64,000 nt of DNA from Rheum nobile (lineage: Eukaryota > Streptophyta > Magnoliopsida > Caryophyllales > Polygonaceae): positions 62,001-126,000 of the forward strand of contig WOAB01000689.1 in NCBI GenBank assembly GCA_027886185.1, read 5' to 3'. The position numbers were made by a program, and so were the translations under genes. The number at the start of each line of letters is the position of its first letter. The first letter of the stretch is position 1. Shown piece after piece: positions 31,694-45,996 of this stretch. The notes beneath the pieces were generated by a model. It ran no database searches and had not been told where the DNA came from. It was given only the letters and a program-made list of their open reading frames with translations.

Positions 31694-34625
31694 CCTTGAG
31701 GGTTATGATTTTGTCATTAAGGATTGTTTTTCCATTTATAAGAATGTCATTTTCTATGCTCGAGCCCATATGAGTAGTGGTGGACTATACATACTGGATC
31801 TCAAATCTAAAATTTATAACGTTGATACAAAGAGGCAAAAGTCGAATGATATAAGTGAAACCAATCTATGGCATTGTCGCTTGGGTCACATTAGCATCAA
31901 ACGCATGAAGGAACTCCAAACAGTTAGTAGCCTAAAGTCATTTGATTTAGAATCATTTGAAACATGTGAGTCATGTCTGATGGGCAAGATGACAAGGTCA
32001 CCTTTCACTGGTACAAGTGAGAGGACTACTGAGCTCTTAGCTCTCATACATACCGATGTGTGTGGACCTATGAGCACAGAAGCTAGGAGAGGCTATCGAT
32101 ACTTCATTACATTTACTGATGATTTTAGTAGATATGGGTATATCTACTTAATGAAGCATAAATCTGAGTCCTTTGAAAAGTTCAAAGAATTCCAGAATGA
32201 AGTTGAGACACAGACTGACAAGAAAATAAAGGCACTCCGATCAGATCGAGGGGGCGAATACCTGAGCCAAGAATTCGACCATCACTTGAGAAGTTGTGGC
32301 ATTCTAACACAACTGACTCCACCAGGCACGCCACAGCTGAATGGCGTATCTGAGAGGAGAAACATGACATTGTTAGACATGGTCCGCTCAATGATGAGCT
32401 TTGTTGATCTTCCTACATCCTTTTGGGGATATGTCATCACCATTATTGCGTTCACACTAAACAGGACTCCATCACGATCAGTTGACAAGACACCACATGA
32501 GATATGGTATGGAAAAGTTCCTAGCTTGTCATTTCTGAAGGTCTGGGGATGCGAGACTTATGTAAAGCGTTTACTATCTGGTAAGCTAGCACCCAAATCA
32601 GACAAATGCTTCTTTATAGGTTACCCCAAGGAAACAAGGGGATATTATTTCTACAATCTCGTTGAGAACAAAGTGTTTATTGATCGGAATAGTGTCTTTT
32701 TGGAAAATGATTTCTTTTCCAAGAAGCCAAGTGGGAGAAATGTTCAGCTTGATGAGATTCAAGCTGAGCAACAAACCCAACAACACGAGGACATAGACGA
32801 TGTCACTGAGGAACTTGAATTTGGAGGCGTACTTTCTCAAAGGGAAACCGCCCAGATTCAAGATGCAATTCCTCAAGTAGATGAAGCACCTGAGGTCCCG
32901 CATAATGATGTGGTCAACCCTTCAGCTGAAGTCTCTCCTATTGTTGGACCACTTTGGAGATCAAACAGGCCAAGGCAGCAACCTAGACGATACGAGGATT
33001 ACATCTTGACTTCTAGTATTAACGTTCTACTTTTAGAGAACGGCGAGCCTGCGACCTATAAGCAAGCAATGGCGGACCCCGACTCTGAGAAATGGTTGGT
33101 AGCCATGAAATCCGAAATGGACTCCATGTCTGAGAATCAAGTCTGGGACTTGATAGATTTACCTGATGGGGTAAAACCCATTGGATGCAAATGGGTCTTT
33201 AAGATTAAGATAGACAAGGATGGAAATGTTTCTGTCTATAAGGCAAGACTAGTTGCCAAAGGATTTAGACAGGTTCATGGTACTGACTATAATGAAACGT
33301 TTGCACCAGTCGTTATGATCAGGTCCATTAGGATACTCATAGCAATTGCCGCTTATTATGATTATGAGATTTGGCAAATGGATGTCAAGACCGCTTTTCT
33401 AAATGGATATTTAGAAGATGATGTATACATGATGCAACCAGAAGGTTTTGAGGATCCAGAAAACCCTAGGAGAATATGCAAGCTTAAGAAGTCCATCTAT
33501 GGACTTAAGCAAACATCCAGGAGTTGGAATCTTCGTTTTGATGAAGTGGTCAAAAAGTTTGACTTCATCAGATGCGAATAAGAGCCATGTGTCTACAAGA
33601 AGTTTAGTGGGAGCAAAGTGGCCTTCCTAGTTCTATATGTGGATGACATATTACTCATTGGGAATGACATTCCTATGCTGGAGACAGTTAAGGAGTGGCT
33701 TAAGAAGTATTTCTCAATGAAGGACTTGGGAGAGGGTGAGTACATACTAGGCATTAAGATCTATAGAGATAGATCTAAGAGACTTATTGGTCCGAGTCAG
33801 GGAACTTATATAGATAAGGTCCTTGATAGATTCAATATGATGAACTCTAAGAAAGGGTTCCTGCCTATGCAACATGGCTTACATCTCAGCAAGAGCCAAT
33901 GTCCTAAGACACTTGGTGAAACTGAGAGGATGAGCAGGATTCCCTATGCCTCAGCCATAGGATCCATCATGTATGCAATGACTTGTACTCGCCCAGATGT
34001 TGCATATGCTTTGAGTATGTGTAGCAGGTACCAATCAAACCCGGGTGATGCACATTGGTGTGCAGCCAAGAACATCCTGAAATACTTACGAAGGACTAGG
34101 GATGATCTCTTGATATTTGGAGGTGATGACGAACTGGTCGTCAATGGCTATACTGATGCGAGTTTCCAGACAGACAAAGATGATTTTGAATCTCAGTCTG
34201 GATACGTCTTCATTCTGAATGGAGGAGTCGTCAGCTGGAAGAGCTCGAAGAAAGGGACAATAGTAGATTCTACAACGGAGGCAGAGTACATTGTTGCTAG
34301 TGAAGCAGCTAAGGAGGCTGTCTGGATTAGGCAGTTCATAGCTGAGTTCGGTGTTGTTCCTAGCTCTTCTAGAGCTATTGACGTTTATTGTGACAACAAT
34401 GGCGCCATTTCTCAAGCCAAGGAACCTAGCTCTAGCTCCAAGTCCAGACATGTTCTGCGGAAGTATCACTTGATCCGACACTATGTTGATAGAGGAGATG
34501 TGAGGATGTGCAAAGTGCACACAGACGACAACATTGTAGATCCTTTGACCAAGCCCATGTCTAGGCCCAAGCATGACAGTCACACTCGGGCCAAGGGACT
34601 CAAGCACATCAGAGAGTTCTTTTGA
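31694..34625 (+). pseudogene. Copia pol (GAG-pre-integrase, integrase, RT, RNase H) with an internal stop
   Basis: Domains in order: GAG-pre-integrase (LWHCRLGHISIKRM), the integrase core (HTDVCGPM...; DDFSRYGY; SDRGGEY; ...SERRN for the D-D-E set), RT (W.....KSEMDSM, KWVFKIK, KARLVAKGF, MDVKTAFLNG, and YVDDILL near 33645), and RNase H (YTDASF, SGYVFILNGGVVSWKS, STTEAEY, DNNGAISQAK). A TAA at 33579-33581 between the RT palm segments interrupts one otherwise continuous frame. The N-terminus is separated from gag-protease by the nested LTR. The protein is near full length for the family's pol. Confidence 0.93.
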
Positions 34626-35452
34626 GACATTGTTTGTTTTATGATAAACCCTGTTTATTGTTATTACAGACATTTATGCTTGACTTATATATATGAGTTT
34701 CATAATATTATTTAATCATTGCTTAGGATTAGATAAAGTATCCAAATAATTTAATAATTATCAAATGGGCTCATCAAAATTGTTTTGGTGAATGAAACCC
34801 CATTAAGTGAACTAAAATTATAAAATTGTTAGAAGTCCATGGTCTAAGTCGTTAACTTGGATACAAATGACTTAATCAAAAGATCATATTGTGAGATTGA
34901 TTGATAACACCGGGTTTCATGTGTTATAGGGACATAGAGATATCTAATCGATTACATAGATGTGTATACCGATACATATCAGACAGACCGATCTTAGGAC
35001 TCATCGGGACTTTACTGCGGAGTTCTAGGATTATTCATGATTAGTGAGTTCCTTAGACATGAGTATGATATAGTTATCATTTGACTGCTGGTATGTCTTT
35101 GACGCTGTCAAATGCTTACCGTAACAAGCAGTTATAAAAGCATTGATTGGGATTGCCAAAAGTTGAGTGGGAGTTGTAGTCTTACAAGATTGAATATGTC
35201 CTCCTATTCCGTGTATACCACGATACATTTGGAAATGATTGGTGTCTCGGCCACTTGAAAAGTAAGAACTGTGAAAAACGCATGGCCATGCTCGGATGGA
35301 TTATTAGTAATCATCTGTACTGACATTTTGATCTCAAGAGTTCAAGAAACGTATTTGACGGTAAAGATGAGTTTCATCATATAGTCAAATAAGACACTAA
35401 GTGACAAAAGAATTTTAACATTGCACACTTGTTTTAAGGACAAGTGAGAGAT

Positions 35453-36132
35453 TGAAGGAATTGTGGCATTTAATCAAAGGTGCAATTACTAATTATGAAG
35501 TGGGACCGTTTATGGAGATTCATAATCCGGTTATCTTAGGTAGTCATAGTGCTTTGCTAGAAGTCAACTATGATTTATGGACTATATGTTATAAAGTCTA
35601 TTGCTATTATTACCGGGTCCTACGAGGTCACATCCTTAGAGTTTATGGACTGAATCAATTTATTGGGAGACATATTATATAAAGTATATGATATAAAGTT
35701 ATATATGATATAACTTGGGAGATAAGGCGTATTAGTAATAAAGAGTTATTAGTGATGATAAAAGGTATATTAATTTAGGAAATAATATATCTACATATGG
35801 TATTATAAAAGGAGGGCTTTCTAGGAGAAAAACCTAATCCAAAATACACACATACTCGGTTGCCTCCTTCTCCCTGGAGTTCTCCCTTGTTCGCCTTCGT
35901 TCCTCGCTCTAGCAACCGAGTCCTAGGTGATCCAGATCCAAGCTCGGGTGGACCAAATAGAAGAGTCACACGTGAGACTCTAATCTCTCCATTCAAGTAG
36001 ATTGAAACACGCATCAAAGAGGTAATTGATTCTTCCTATCTATGATCTATTTAGTTTATGCATGAGATCCTTGGTTAGATGTTAGGAAAAACGTTTTCTT
36101 GAAATTCCGCTTTAAGCATCTAAATCCCTACA
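35453..36132 (+). repeat. 3' LTR of the Copia element
   Basis: Pairs with 26383-27061 and has the same TG...CA ends; the downstream flank AATTT completes the target duplication. Confidence 0.93.
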
Positions 36133-36486
36133 AATTTGACTCTTAATAACATTTAAAAAGAATAGTAATATATATTTTCTAGTTAAATAAGATCATATCC
36201 TTTAAAAAAAAAGTTAAATAAGATCATATACATACTATAAAGAATAAAATTATAATTATAACTATTGCTTTAGAATTTATGCATGAATATTCATGTAGAT
36301 AAGATTTAAATTGTTACAAGTACTATCACAATAAAAAAAGTTACTACACTAATATTTCTCAATAACTACTAATAAAAAGAAAATTAAAAAGAAAATGGAT
36401 GAAAAAGTGGGACATGTGTCTAACTTAAATTTTGCTAAATGACTTAAATTTTTACAAAGATTTAGACTATCCTTTATATTGTAGTA

Positions 36487-39213
<2,727 letters not shown>

Positions 39214-39775
39214 ATATATATATATATACTTATGCATTTAGTGAAATTTGTTCCCCCATAAAAAAAAATTAGAATTGTTTTATAATGAATATTACAGTAA
39301 AAACACATGCCTCGAATACTTTCAATTGAAGCATATATTGTTAATTGAAAAAATCTGACTTGCGTGATACAACACAGGATTCAGCATAATTTTTCAGCAT
39401 TCGATATATGTGTACAATTAAGGAAGACAATGATATATCCTGCGAGCTAGATAAAGCATGATCACGTACATTAATGTATTAATTGTAACACATTAAATGA
39501 AAAGAAATTTAACCACTACATTAATGTTACATGGTAAAAATGTGTACATCACTACAGCGCAATGTTTCTCCAAAGCTGTCAAAAACTACCAAAGCTAGCT
39601 TAATAACAAGCCTAGTAGCTAAAAAGTGCGACAGATATGGAGAAAATGGGAAATTAACTCCCCCCAAAGAAAAAGAAAAAATAATTAACAAGAAGGTTGT
39701 AGATTTTTGTGGGCGAACCCGAATAGGCCGGGCCAAAAAGCGAGGTAAACAGGTCATATATACGGTTAATTCGGA
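39214..39775. other. AT-rich spacer downstream of the MIZ1-like gene
   Basis: No gene is seen. It includes the 3' flank of the DUF617 gene on the minus strand. Confidence 0.4.
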
Positions 39776-40486
39776 TCAGCGGGATCTGAGGAAAAAAATA
39801 CTAAGATCCTGATTGATATTCCCATCCGGGTCTATCAAATGGAAGGACTCAGAGTCGGCGGATCCGGATACCCGTTGAAAGCTGCCCCGAAGATACATGA
39901 TATCGTCGCCGCAATCGGATCCTCCTGACCCGAGATCCTTCCGGGTAAGGACCCCGGCTTCGGACACGACCGATCCCATCTTCTTGAGCACCTCCATGTC
40001 GGATTTAGAAGGCTGCCTCCGAATAGCAAGCCCGACCCGTTTTCCGTTGCAGTACATGGTCCAAACGGGCGTGGAGAGGAGAGGGTTTACGGCGTTCCCG
40101 GCGGCGGATTCGAGGGCGATGCGGAGGTGGCCGCCGCGCATTTCCTTGGCGAGGATGGAAGTGGAGACGGCGAGCTCGAGGAGAAGGAGAGGGGAGGCGG
40201 AGTTGGTGTGCGTTTGGAGGCAGAACTTCACTTTCCCGTGGCGGTTACCGAAGAGGGTTCCGGTGAGGACCTTGGCGGCGGAGGGAGGTAGCCGGAGGTG
40301 GGTCGACTTGGGTTTGGTGGTATTGGTTTGGTGGTCTTCGTGGACGAAGGTGCAGTTGCAAGTCGGGATGAGGAGCTCGGCTAGGGCGCGGAGGAGCCGC
40401 CACGACCGCACTTGTTTGTGGCACTCCACGGTGGTTACTCCGGCGGAGAAATGGGTGGCTCTGCCGCCTAGTGTTGGGTACGACAT
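39776..40486 (-). CDS. MIZU-KUSSEI1-like protein (DUF617)
   Basis: Intronless frame of 236 residues from ATG 40486 (the frame extends further upstream but without family similarity). It contains the DUF617 core: SAAKVLTGTLFGNRHGKV, FCLQTHTNSASPLLLLELAV, REMRGG-type segment AKEMRGGHLRIALE, PVWTMYCNGKRVGLAIRR, VLKKMGSVVSEAGVL, DDIMYLRGSFQRVSGSADSESFHLIDPDG and the conserved C-terminus LSIFFLRSR. MIZ1 of Arabidopsis is needed for root hydrotropism and acts at the ER; its paralogues are largely uncharacterised. Length (about 220-300 in the family), intronless structure and C-terminus all fit. A TATATATATA box sits about 45-55 bases upstream on the coding strand. No lesion seen. Confidence 0.9.
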   Translation of the reverse strand: MSYPTLGGRATHFSAGVTTVECHKQVRSWRLLRALAELLIPTCNCTFVHEDHQTNTTKPKSTHLRLPPSAAKVLTGTLFGNRHGKVKFCLQTHTNSASPLLLLELAVSTSILAKEMRGGHLRIALESAAGNAVNPLLSTPVWTMYCNGKRVGLAIRRQPSKSDMEVLKKMGSVVSEAGVLTRKDLGSGGSDCGDDIMYLRGSFQRVSGSADSESFHLIDPDGNINQDLSIFFLRSR

Positions 40487-40527
40487 GGTGGCTGTTTTTG
40501 TGTGTTTGTGTGAGGGAGAGAGGTTGG

Positions 40528-40542
40528 GTATATATATATAAG
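40528..40542 (-). promoter_or_regulatory. Probable TATA box of the MIZ1-like gene
   Basis: TTATATATATATA on the minus strand, about 45-55 bases upstream of the ATG at 40486, implying a very short leader. Its position fits a Pol II core promoter, though simple AT repeats also look like this. Confidence 0.5.
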
Positions 40543-40559
40543 TCAGGCTAGCTAGGTGA

Positions 40560-41875
40560 TCGATTATGTAGTGTGCACATGTGTGAAAAGATCTAGTGGC
40601 AAACGAAACACAAAGGGTCAATGCTCTAACTAATTATCTACTATATCTTAATTAACTTGATCCATTACCATTTTAAAATTAATTGCGGATTAATTTATTG
40701 ATCTATGACAGCATAAACGTCGATTAAATGTTCCATCCGATTGACTTTGTAAGTCATAACTAGTGTAGACTCGGTGTTATGCACCGATTATTCAAATTCA
40801 TAGTACCATGTATTAATATAATATATTTCCAACACATATATACAAAGCTTAGTGATCAAGCAACTGACTCATACATGTCGTCTAGTGTAAATCTTATACC
40901 TAATACGAGAATAATAAAAATATAATAATATGTTGTATAAGTATGGTTGATATAAAGTATTAAAAATATAATTTTAAATCAAAAAGTATTTTTGTTTATA
41001 AAACACTGTTAAAGAAATATAGTGAATTAGTGACATACAAATTTTGGTGTTTATAATAAAATTGTATTTTATAAACAATAATTTGATCAAAATTACGAAT
41101 TGAATGTGAAAAATATATGATAGACTTTATATGAAGTCTAAAGTTATTACTTTGATTAAAATATGAAAATAAACTTTGTTTTCTAAAAATTTAATTTTTT
41201 TTTATAGAAATAGTAAGATAATAAAATTTTGGAGTTATGAGTAAAAATGGGAAAAAGAACAATGTTAATAAGAAAGAGGAAGAAGACATGATAAAAGTGT
41301 AAAAAAAATATGGGTTAGTGGGATTCTTGTAATAGGAAAGATAAAAAATAAAACTAAAAATACCTATGGACACATGTCGAGTGCAATTTGCCAAATGTCA
41401 TGTAAATAGAATGTCAAGTGGCTAATTCTTTTGTGAAGACATTTCTTCGGCTTTAAGTATTTAGGGGAGATTAGGACTTCATTTGGTATATCAAGTTAAA
41501 ACATAAGTTAGAGCTGAATGAGTACTTGAATCTAAATGAATAGATGAAACCGAAAATAGTTTAATCACCTTCATTATTTCAAAAATTTAGTTGAATGTTC
41601 GGTATTAAGAGTTCAAATATAAAAGACCGAGTTAAATTTAGCTTGTAACGCTTCAACAAACTTGCAGACTTGCAGTCACATTAATTAATTTGGCAAAATA
41701 AAGCTAAAGATATGAAATGTGCCCTTCAATTTATTCTTATTAGAAAAAATAATTGCAGAGTCAAATAGCTTTTGGATTAGAATCATCACATAAAAATATT
41801 TGAAAAACAAACGCATTCTTCACTATGAAAAAATGGAAGTGCTCTTAGCAAATGGAACAAATTGCTTGACCTTAG
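40560..41875. other. AT-rich intergenic DNA, no gene seen
   Basis: Very AT-rich with short poly-A/T tracts. No bounded element is recognised. Confidence 0.4.
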
Positions 41876-42374
41876 ACACCAGTTTTAAAAAAGGTCTTAT
41901 ATGGCAATTGTGAGATGAGAACCTTATCAAATTTTGGATTGATAGATGGATCTCTCAAACTCTCCTTTGTTAAATTGGGACAACCATACCAAGACATGAT
42001 CTTACAATATGTGTTTGTGAGTTCATAAATGAAAATAAAAAAATGAAATAAGATAAACTTATCCAAATTTCACCCCCATAAAATTGTGGACAAAATTATA
42101 AATATATAGATCTCTATCACTCGGGTGACAAATAGAATGTATTGAGAATTAAGTAAAAATGGATGGTTTTCAACAAAGTCATAAATGTAATTGATTAACA
42201 AGAACACAAATTATGAAGCGTATGATTCATTTTGGATTTGGAAGATGTATACTTACCCGAAAGTGAAATTTTCCTCTAGAGAATAATAAAAAATGGACTA
42301 CCAACAAAAACACGTCTAGAAGAAAAACAAAATTATGCTCCTCATGAATGTATTTTATGCAACAATCAAGTTGA

Positions 42375-43033
42375 TGTAACACCCCAGATTTGTAATACTT
42401 TATAAGGATTACGGTGTTACCCATGTCAATAAGAACTCTTCATTTTCATGGTTCAAGTGAGGACAAAGAACTATGAAATTAAGCGTGATAGGGCGGGAGT
42501 AGTACTAGGATGGGTGACCTCCTGGGAAGTTTCTAGGTTGGCATGGGATGGCGCTTCTAAGGCCTCGGGCCTTACAAATGGTATCAGAGCCGACTCTAAG
42601 ATACGAGTGGGCTTGGTCCGGTGGACGGTCGCTCGACCCAGAGGGTGGTCTTTGGGACTTGACGATGTCGTCAAGGGTTTAAGTGGGGGTGATTGTAACA
42701 CTTCGGATTTGTAATCCTTTATAAGGATTAGAGTGCTACCCATGTCAACAAGAACTCTTCTCTTTTATGGTTCAAGTGAGGACAAATAACTCTGAAGTTA
42801 AGCGTGTTAGGTCGTCAAGGGCGGGGTGATTGTAACACCCCAGATTTGTAATCATTTATAAGGATTAAGGTGCTACAAATGTCAACAAGAACTCTTCATT
42901 TTCATAGTTCAAGTGATGACAAAAAACTATGAAGTTAAACGTGCTAGGGCGGGAGTAGTACCAGAATGGATAACCTCCTGAGAAGTTCCTGTGTTGACAT
43001 GGGATGATGGCTTCTAAGGCATCGAGCCTTACA
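42375..43033 (+). mobile_element. Cassandra TRIM retrotransposon with three 5S-derived LTRs
   Basis: LTRs start TGTAACACCCC/TGTAACACTTC at 42375, 42694 and 42831; the first (42375-42576) and third (42831-43033) are about 200 bp and end ...CCTTACA, while the middle is truncated. Each contains a 5S rRNA-like block (AGTTAAGCGTGCTAGGGCGGGAG and TAGTACTAGGATGGGTGACC in various states), the mark of Cassandra. Directly after the first LTR is a canonical PBS TGGTATCAGAGCC (42579), and AAGTGGGGGTGAT precedes the second LTR as PPT. There is no coding capacity, as expected for a TRIM. Flanks GTTGA and ATTGA are a 5-bp duplication with one mismatch. The layout is LTR-internal-LTR-(deleted internal)-LTR. 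Confidence 0.93.
42467..42535 (+). other. 5S rRNA-like Pol III promoter block within the first Cassandra LTR
   Basis: The segment contains the 5S A-box (AATTAAGCGTG), intermediate element (GGGCGGGAGTAG) and C-box (AGGATGGGTGACCTCCTGGGAAG), the last essentially perfect. It is not a functional 5S gene: the 5' half is unrelated. The third LTR has a mutated C-box (AGAATGGATAACCTCCTGAG), so only the first copy keeps the full control region. Confidence 0.85.
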
Positions 43034-43860
43034 ATTGAAGACTATTTATATTCTACTCACATGCCCACATACCATGCAATTACTACAAAAGATTAATAAT
43101 AAAACCAGTCGCTCACATTAGAGCTATCGACCTAATAATCAAAAACTTGAAGAAATATTTGAAGAGATGAGATCTGAAACAACACAAAATCAGTTATATG
43201 AATTAGCAATAACATGGTCGAGCAGCTGGTATCAAGGAAATTAAAATACGTTAAGGCAAGACAACACATATAACGCCATTATTAAGGATATGACGAAATT
43301 TATTCATAATCAACAAAAAACAAATGAATCCATGTTACACTCATGATAAAAACAAACTATAATACTGCAAACACAAGAAAGAAAAAGAACATCAGATGAA
43401 AAAGACCGGTACAGGATATCATCAAATAAACTTTGATGGTTCACCAAGACCTAATGAAGACTCTTTAATTAATTTTGTCTTTCGAAACTATCGTGCATAA
43501 CCTATCTTGATAATGGCATAAAAATGTCGGAAAAAAAATAAAAAAATTGAACCAAAGCATTAGCACCAAAAAATGCTATGATCCACGCCAATGAAAACTG
43601 ACAACATAGAAATTGAAGGTGATAATTAAAGTGTCATTAATTCAATTAAAGTTATACGAAACTGTCTTTGTGAAATCGGAATTATTATCTCTGATATCCT
43701 GTTTCTTCTAAAATCATTTTCCACAGCCCAAATCAACCACATCTTTCGTGAAAACCAAATGTCTTATAAGATTGCATCACTAATTAGCCGCTCAACTCGC
43801 TTGAAAAAATTAAAACAAATCTAAAGCTTCATAGTCTTATCGACATGGATGCTCTAAACT

Positions 43861-44860
43861 AGTTCTCAAACAGATTTTAATACCGGTCTACTCTTACTTG
43901 TATAGAAAAAGAAGAAAGAAAATATAAACTAAACGTAATTTTGTTGTATATGTCATTAACTCATTATATATATTACTAATTGATTATTTAATTTTGAGTA
44001 AGTTAATGATTGTCCACTTAAGTTCACTTGATTACATAAACTTTGATTAAGTAGAAGAATGTGAGTGCCACCATTAAAAGCACATAATCATTCGACCTAA
44101 TCATCCTTGAAAAAGAAAATAAAAATAGAAAAATAATTCTTGACATTCTAATCATTGAATTAAATTTGCAATAGATATTGTGCGCATTAACTTTAATCCC
44201 CCCAAAGGCAAACCTCTATAATTATAAAAAGAATAAAAAAGAGGGAGAGCAATTAGTAGAGGGTTCTGTTTGGATGCACTCTTTCTACTGTTTCCATGGG
44301 CTCCAAATTTGGTTACACCAACGCTCCTTTCTCCAACCACATGTTGTGAATCGGACAAAAGTTTATATCTCAGAAAATGTTTATGGTAAAAACTTTTTCT
44401 ATGGGAGAGCAACAGTTAGTTGTTGTAGTTAGTTATTTAGGGTCTGTTTATATTTCTATTAGAATATATTATCTTGTATTAAATTATTAATTTAATATAA
44501 AATAATGTATTATATTTCGGAATTTAAATAGACTCTTAGGTCAATAGAATAGAAAGGCTGAATAATAATTATACATGTAATATTTAAGTTGAATTATTCT
44601 GATAGCCTGTATGGAGATAATGGGATTAAAACAGTGATGGCATTAAAATACACTAATAAATGAAGATTTTACAGAACCGGGTTTGGAGATAAAGCGATAT
44701 TAGTGGATCCGACCAAATGAGCCATTTACACGATAAAAAAGAACAAAACTACACATGTAGATATTTTTATAAATTGGGCAGGTATAGGTTATAATGTGAA
44801 TTGAAGGGTGCTCAACTCTTAGAGATCATATTGAAATTGTATGCATATAAATTCACGATT
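43861..44860. other. AT-rich spacer, no gene seen
   Basis: Short frames around 44180-44430 have no recognisable domain. Confidence 0.4.
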
Positions 44861-44905
44861 ACTTTTCGGCGCATAGACATTTTTATCGTTTGGCGCATAG
44901 GCTCG

Positions 44906-45050
44906 CACGTAATGTGAGGGTACAAACCACACGTTACGTGGTTACGTGCGAGTACAAACCACACATTACGTGTGACAGTGCTCCACATGTTACGTGTGAG
45001 ACCATTTCACACGTTACGTGTGGTTTGTACCCACACGTTACGTGTGGGTT
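44906..45050. repeat. ACGT-palindrome cluster I (left subterminal)
   Basis: About six copies of CACACGTTACGTGTG or near variants (CACACATTACGTGTG, CACATGTTACGTGTG, GCACGTAATGTGAG) in 145 bp, next to the left inverted repeat. Confidence 0.9.
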
Positions 45051-45660
45051 AGTCAATAGGGTTTAGAATGGTTATAGGGTATTTGTGTGGGTATTTGTGT
45101 ATGTCATATTATTGTATATTTTGTGGGTATTTATTTGTTGTTCAATGTTAAATTATTATTTATTTTATACATATTATAATGTTATATGTATGAATGTTGT
45201 ATCATATTATTGTTTATTTGTAGTATTTATTTGTTTATCTAAAACCCTACAAAAAACACCCCAAAATAATCAACATAGAAGATAGAATAGAATTGTTCAT
45301 TACGTTGGATGAATACAATCACATTTAGCTAACAATACAAGAAATAATACAAGTTCTTCATAAACTTAGAAAACCTAGCACAAAATAAATGACATCGCCT
45401 AGTTGCGTTTGAAAAAATTAGGATAGTCTCTTGTAAAACTTCGCGACATATCATGTCTCTGCTTTGATAAAATTGCTTGCTCCCTACAAAGGTTGATAGT
45501 ACGTAAACAACATTACACAAAAGATACGACATCAAGGCATTATATGATGTACATCATTATATAGATTGAGGTTATACCTACGCATCTTATCCATATCTTG
45601 TAAAAGTTCTTGCTTAACAACATCTTGATTCCCCTTAATAAGATCTTGTTTTTCCCGCCA

Positions 45661-45879
45661 TTATTGTCGAATAACCGCGTGTGCCCTCTCCTCGTACACA
45701 GGATCAATCCAATTCCTGTATAAACACCCTAGTCTTGGGCATCCCCAATACCTCCTTCCGTAGTTCCACTGCAAATCCCAAGTACGGACAATGGTTTTCA
45801 AATTACACTCGCATTGTGGAGCACTTATTTGTTGATGGTGCCTATTTAGGTTTGATGATGATTCGGATGAAGATGCCAT
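45661..45879 (-). pseudogene. GRF-type zinc-finger gene of the composite element, with premature stop
   Basis: ATG at 45879 opens a 72-residue frame: a Ser-rich start, then CECNLKTIVRTWDLQWNYG, GRRYWGCPR and CLYRNWIDP. The spaced C-x-C ... GRRYWGC ... C pattern is the GRF zinc finger (zf-GRF), a nucleic-acid binding motif often found in plant transposon-linked proteins. The frame ends at a TAA (45661-45663), but beyond it the same frame continues with a helical sequence (KQDLIKGNQDVVKQELLQDMDKM) up to a donor GTAGGT near 45576. So the original protein was longer, with a coiled tail and probably a second exon near 45490-45330. Premature stop suggests decay, or a truncated product. Confidence 0.65.
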
Positions 45880-45996
45880 TATTTGATGTAGTGCTTGGTT
45901 TCCTACAAATCCATTAATATGAAAAGGCCAATTAGGGTTACTAAATCGAAAGAAACTGGAAGAAGAAGCTTACCCACAAATGAATCTTCAATCCCG

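Larger units (their letters stand above)
26383..36132 (+). mobile_element. Copia LTR retrotransposon with a nested solo LTR
   Basis: Two ~680-bp LTRs starting TGAAGGAATTGTG and ending CATCTAAATCCCTACA lie at 26383-27061 and 35453-36132, flanked by the 5-bp duplication AATTT (26378-26382 and 36133-36137). A primer-binding site TGGTATCAG (27063) begins two bases after the 5' LTR, and CAAGTGAGAGA before the 3' LTR is the polypurine tract. The internal part has a ~1.9-kb leader, a short gag-protease, then integrase, reverse transcriptase and RNase H. A foreign LTR (29521-31693) splits the coding region. By my count the LTRs differ at about 30 of 680 positions (4-5 percent), so the insertion is recent to moderate in age. 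Not autonomous now: gag is shortened, a stop interrupts pol, and the nested LTR separates them. Confidence 0.93.
41876..43860 (+). pseudogene. LINE relic (zf-RVT and RNase H domains) split by a Cassandra element
   Basis: On + before 42375 decayed zf-RVT words appear: KKGLIWQL, IKFWIDRWI, then across frames YPKVKF, NGLPTKT-like and a cysteine-rich C..CNN. After 43033 the same domain continues with EDYLYSTHMPTYHAI. Near 43410-43780 there are RNase H scraps: INFDGSPRPNEDSLINFVFRNYRA, NIEIEGDN, SVINSIK and NHIFRENQ. Several stops are present. The break at 42374/43034 is exactly where the Cassandra element inserted. Confidence 0.6.

Noticed and set aside
39531..39812. 93-residue frame on + overlapping the end of the MIZ1-like gene
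   Set aside because: Antisense overlap with a confident gene, no domain.
42467..42535. Functional 5S rRNA gene
   Set aside because: Only the internal promoter half resembles 5S; the 5' half is unrelated and the block is in a Cassandra LTR.
44178..44432. 84-residue frame on +
   Set aside because: No domain, AT-rich composition, no conserved pattern.
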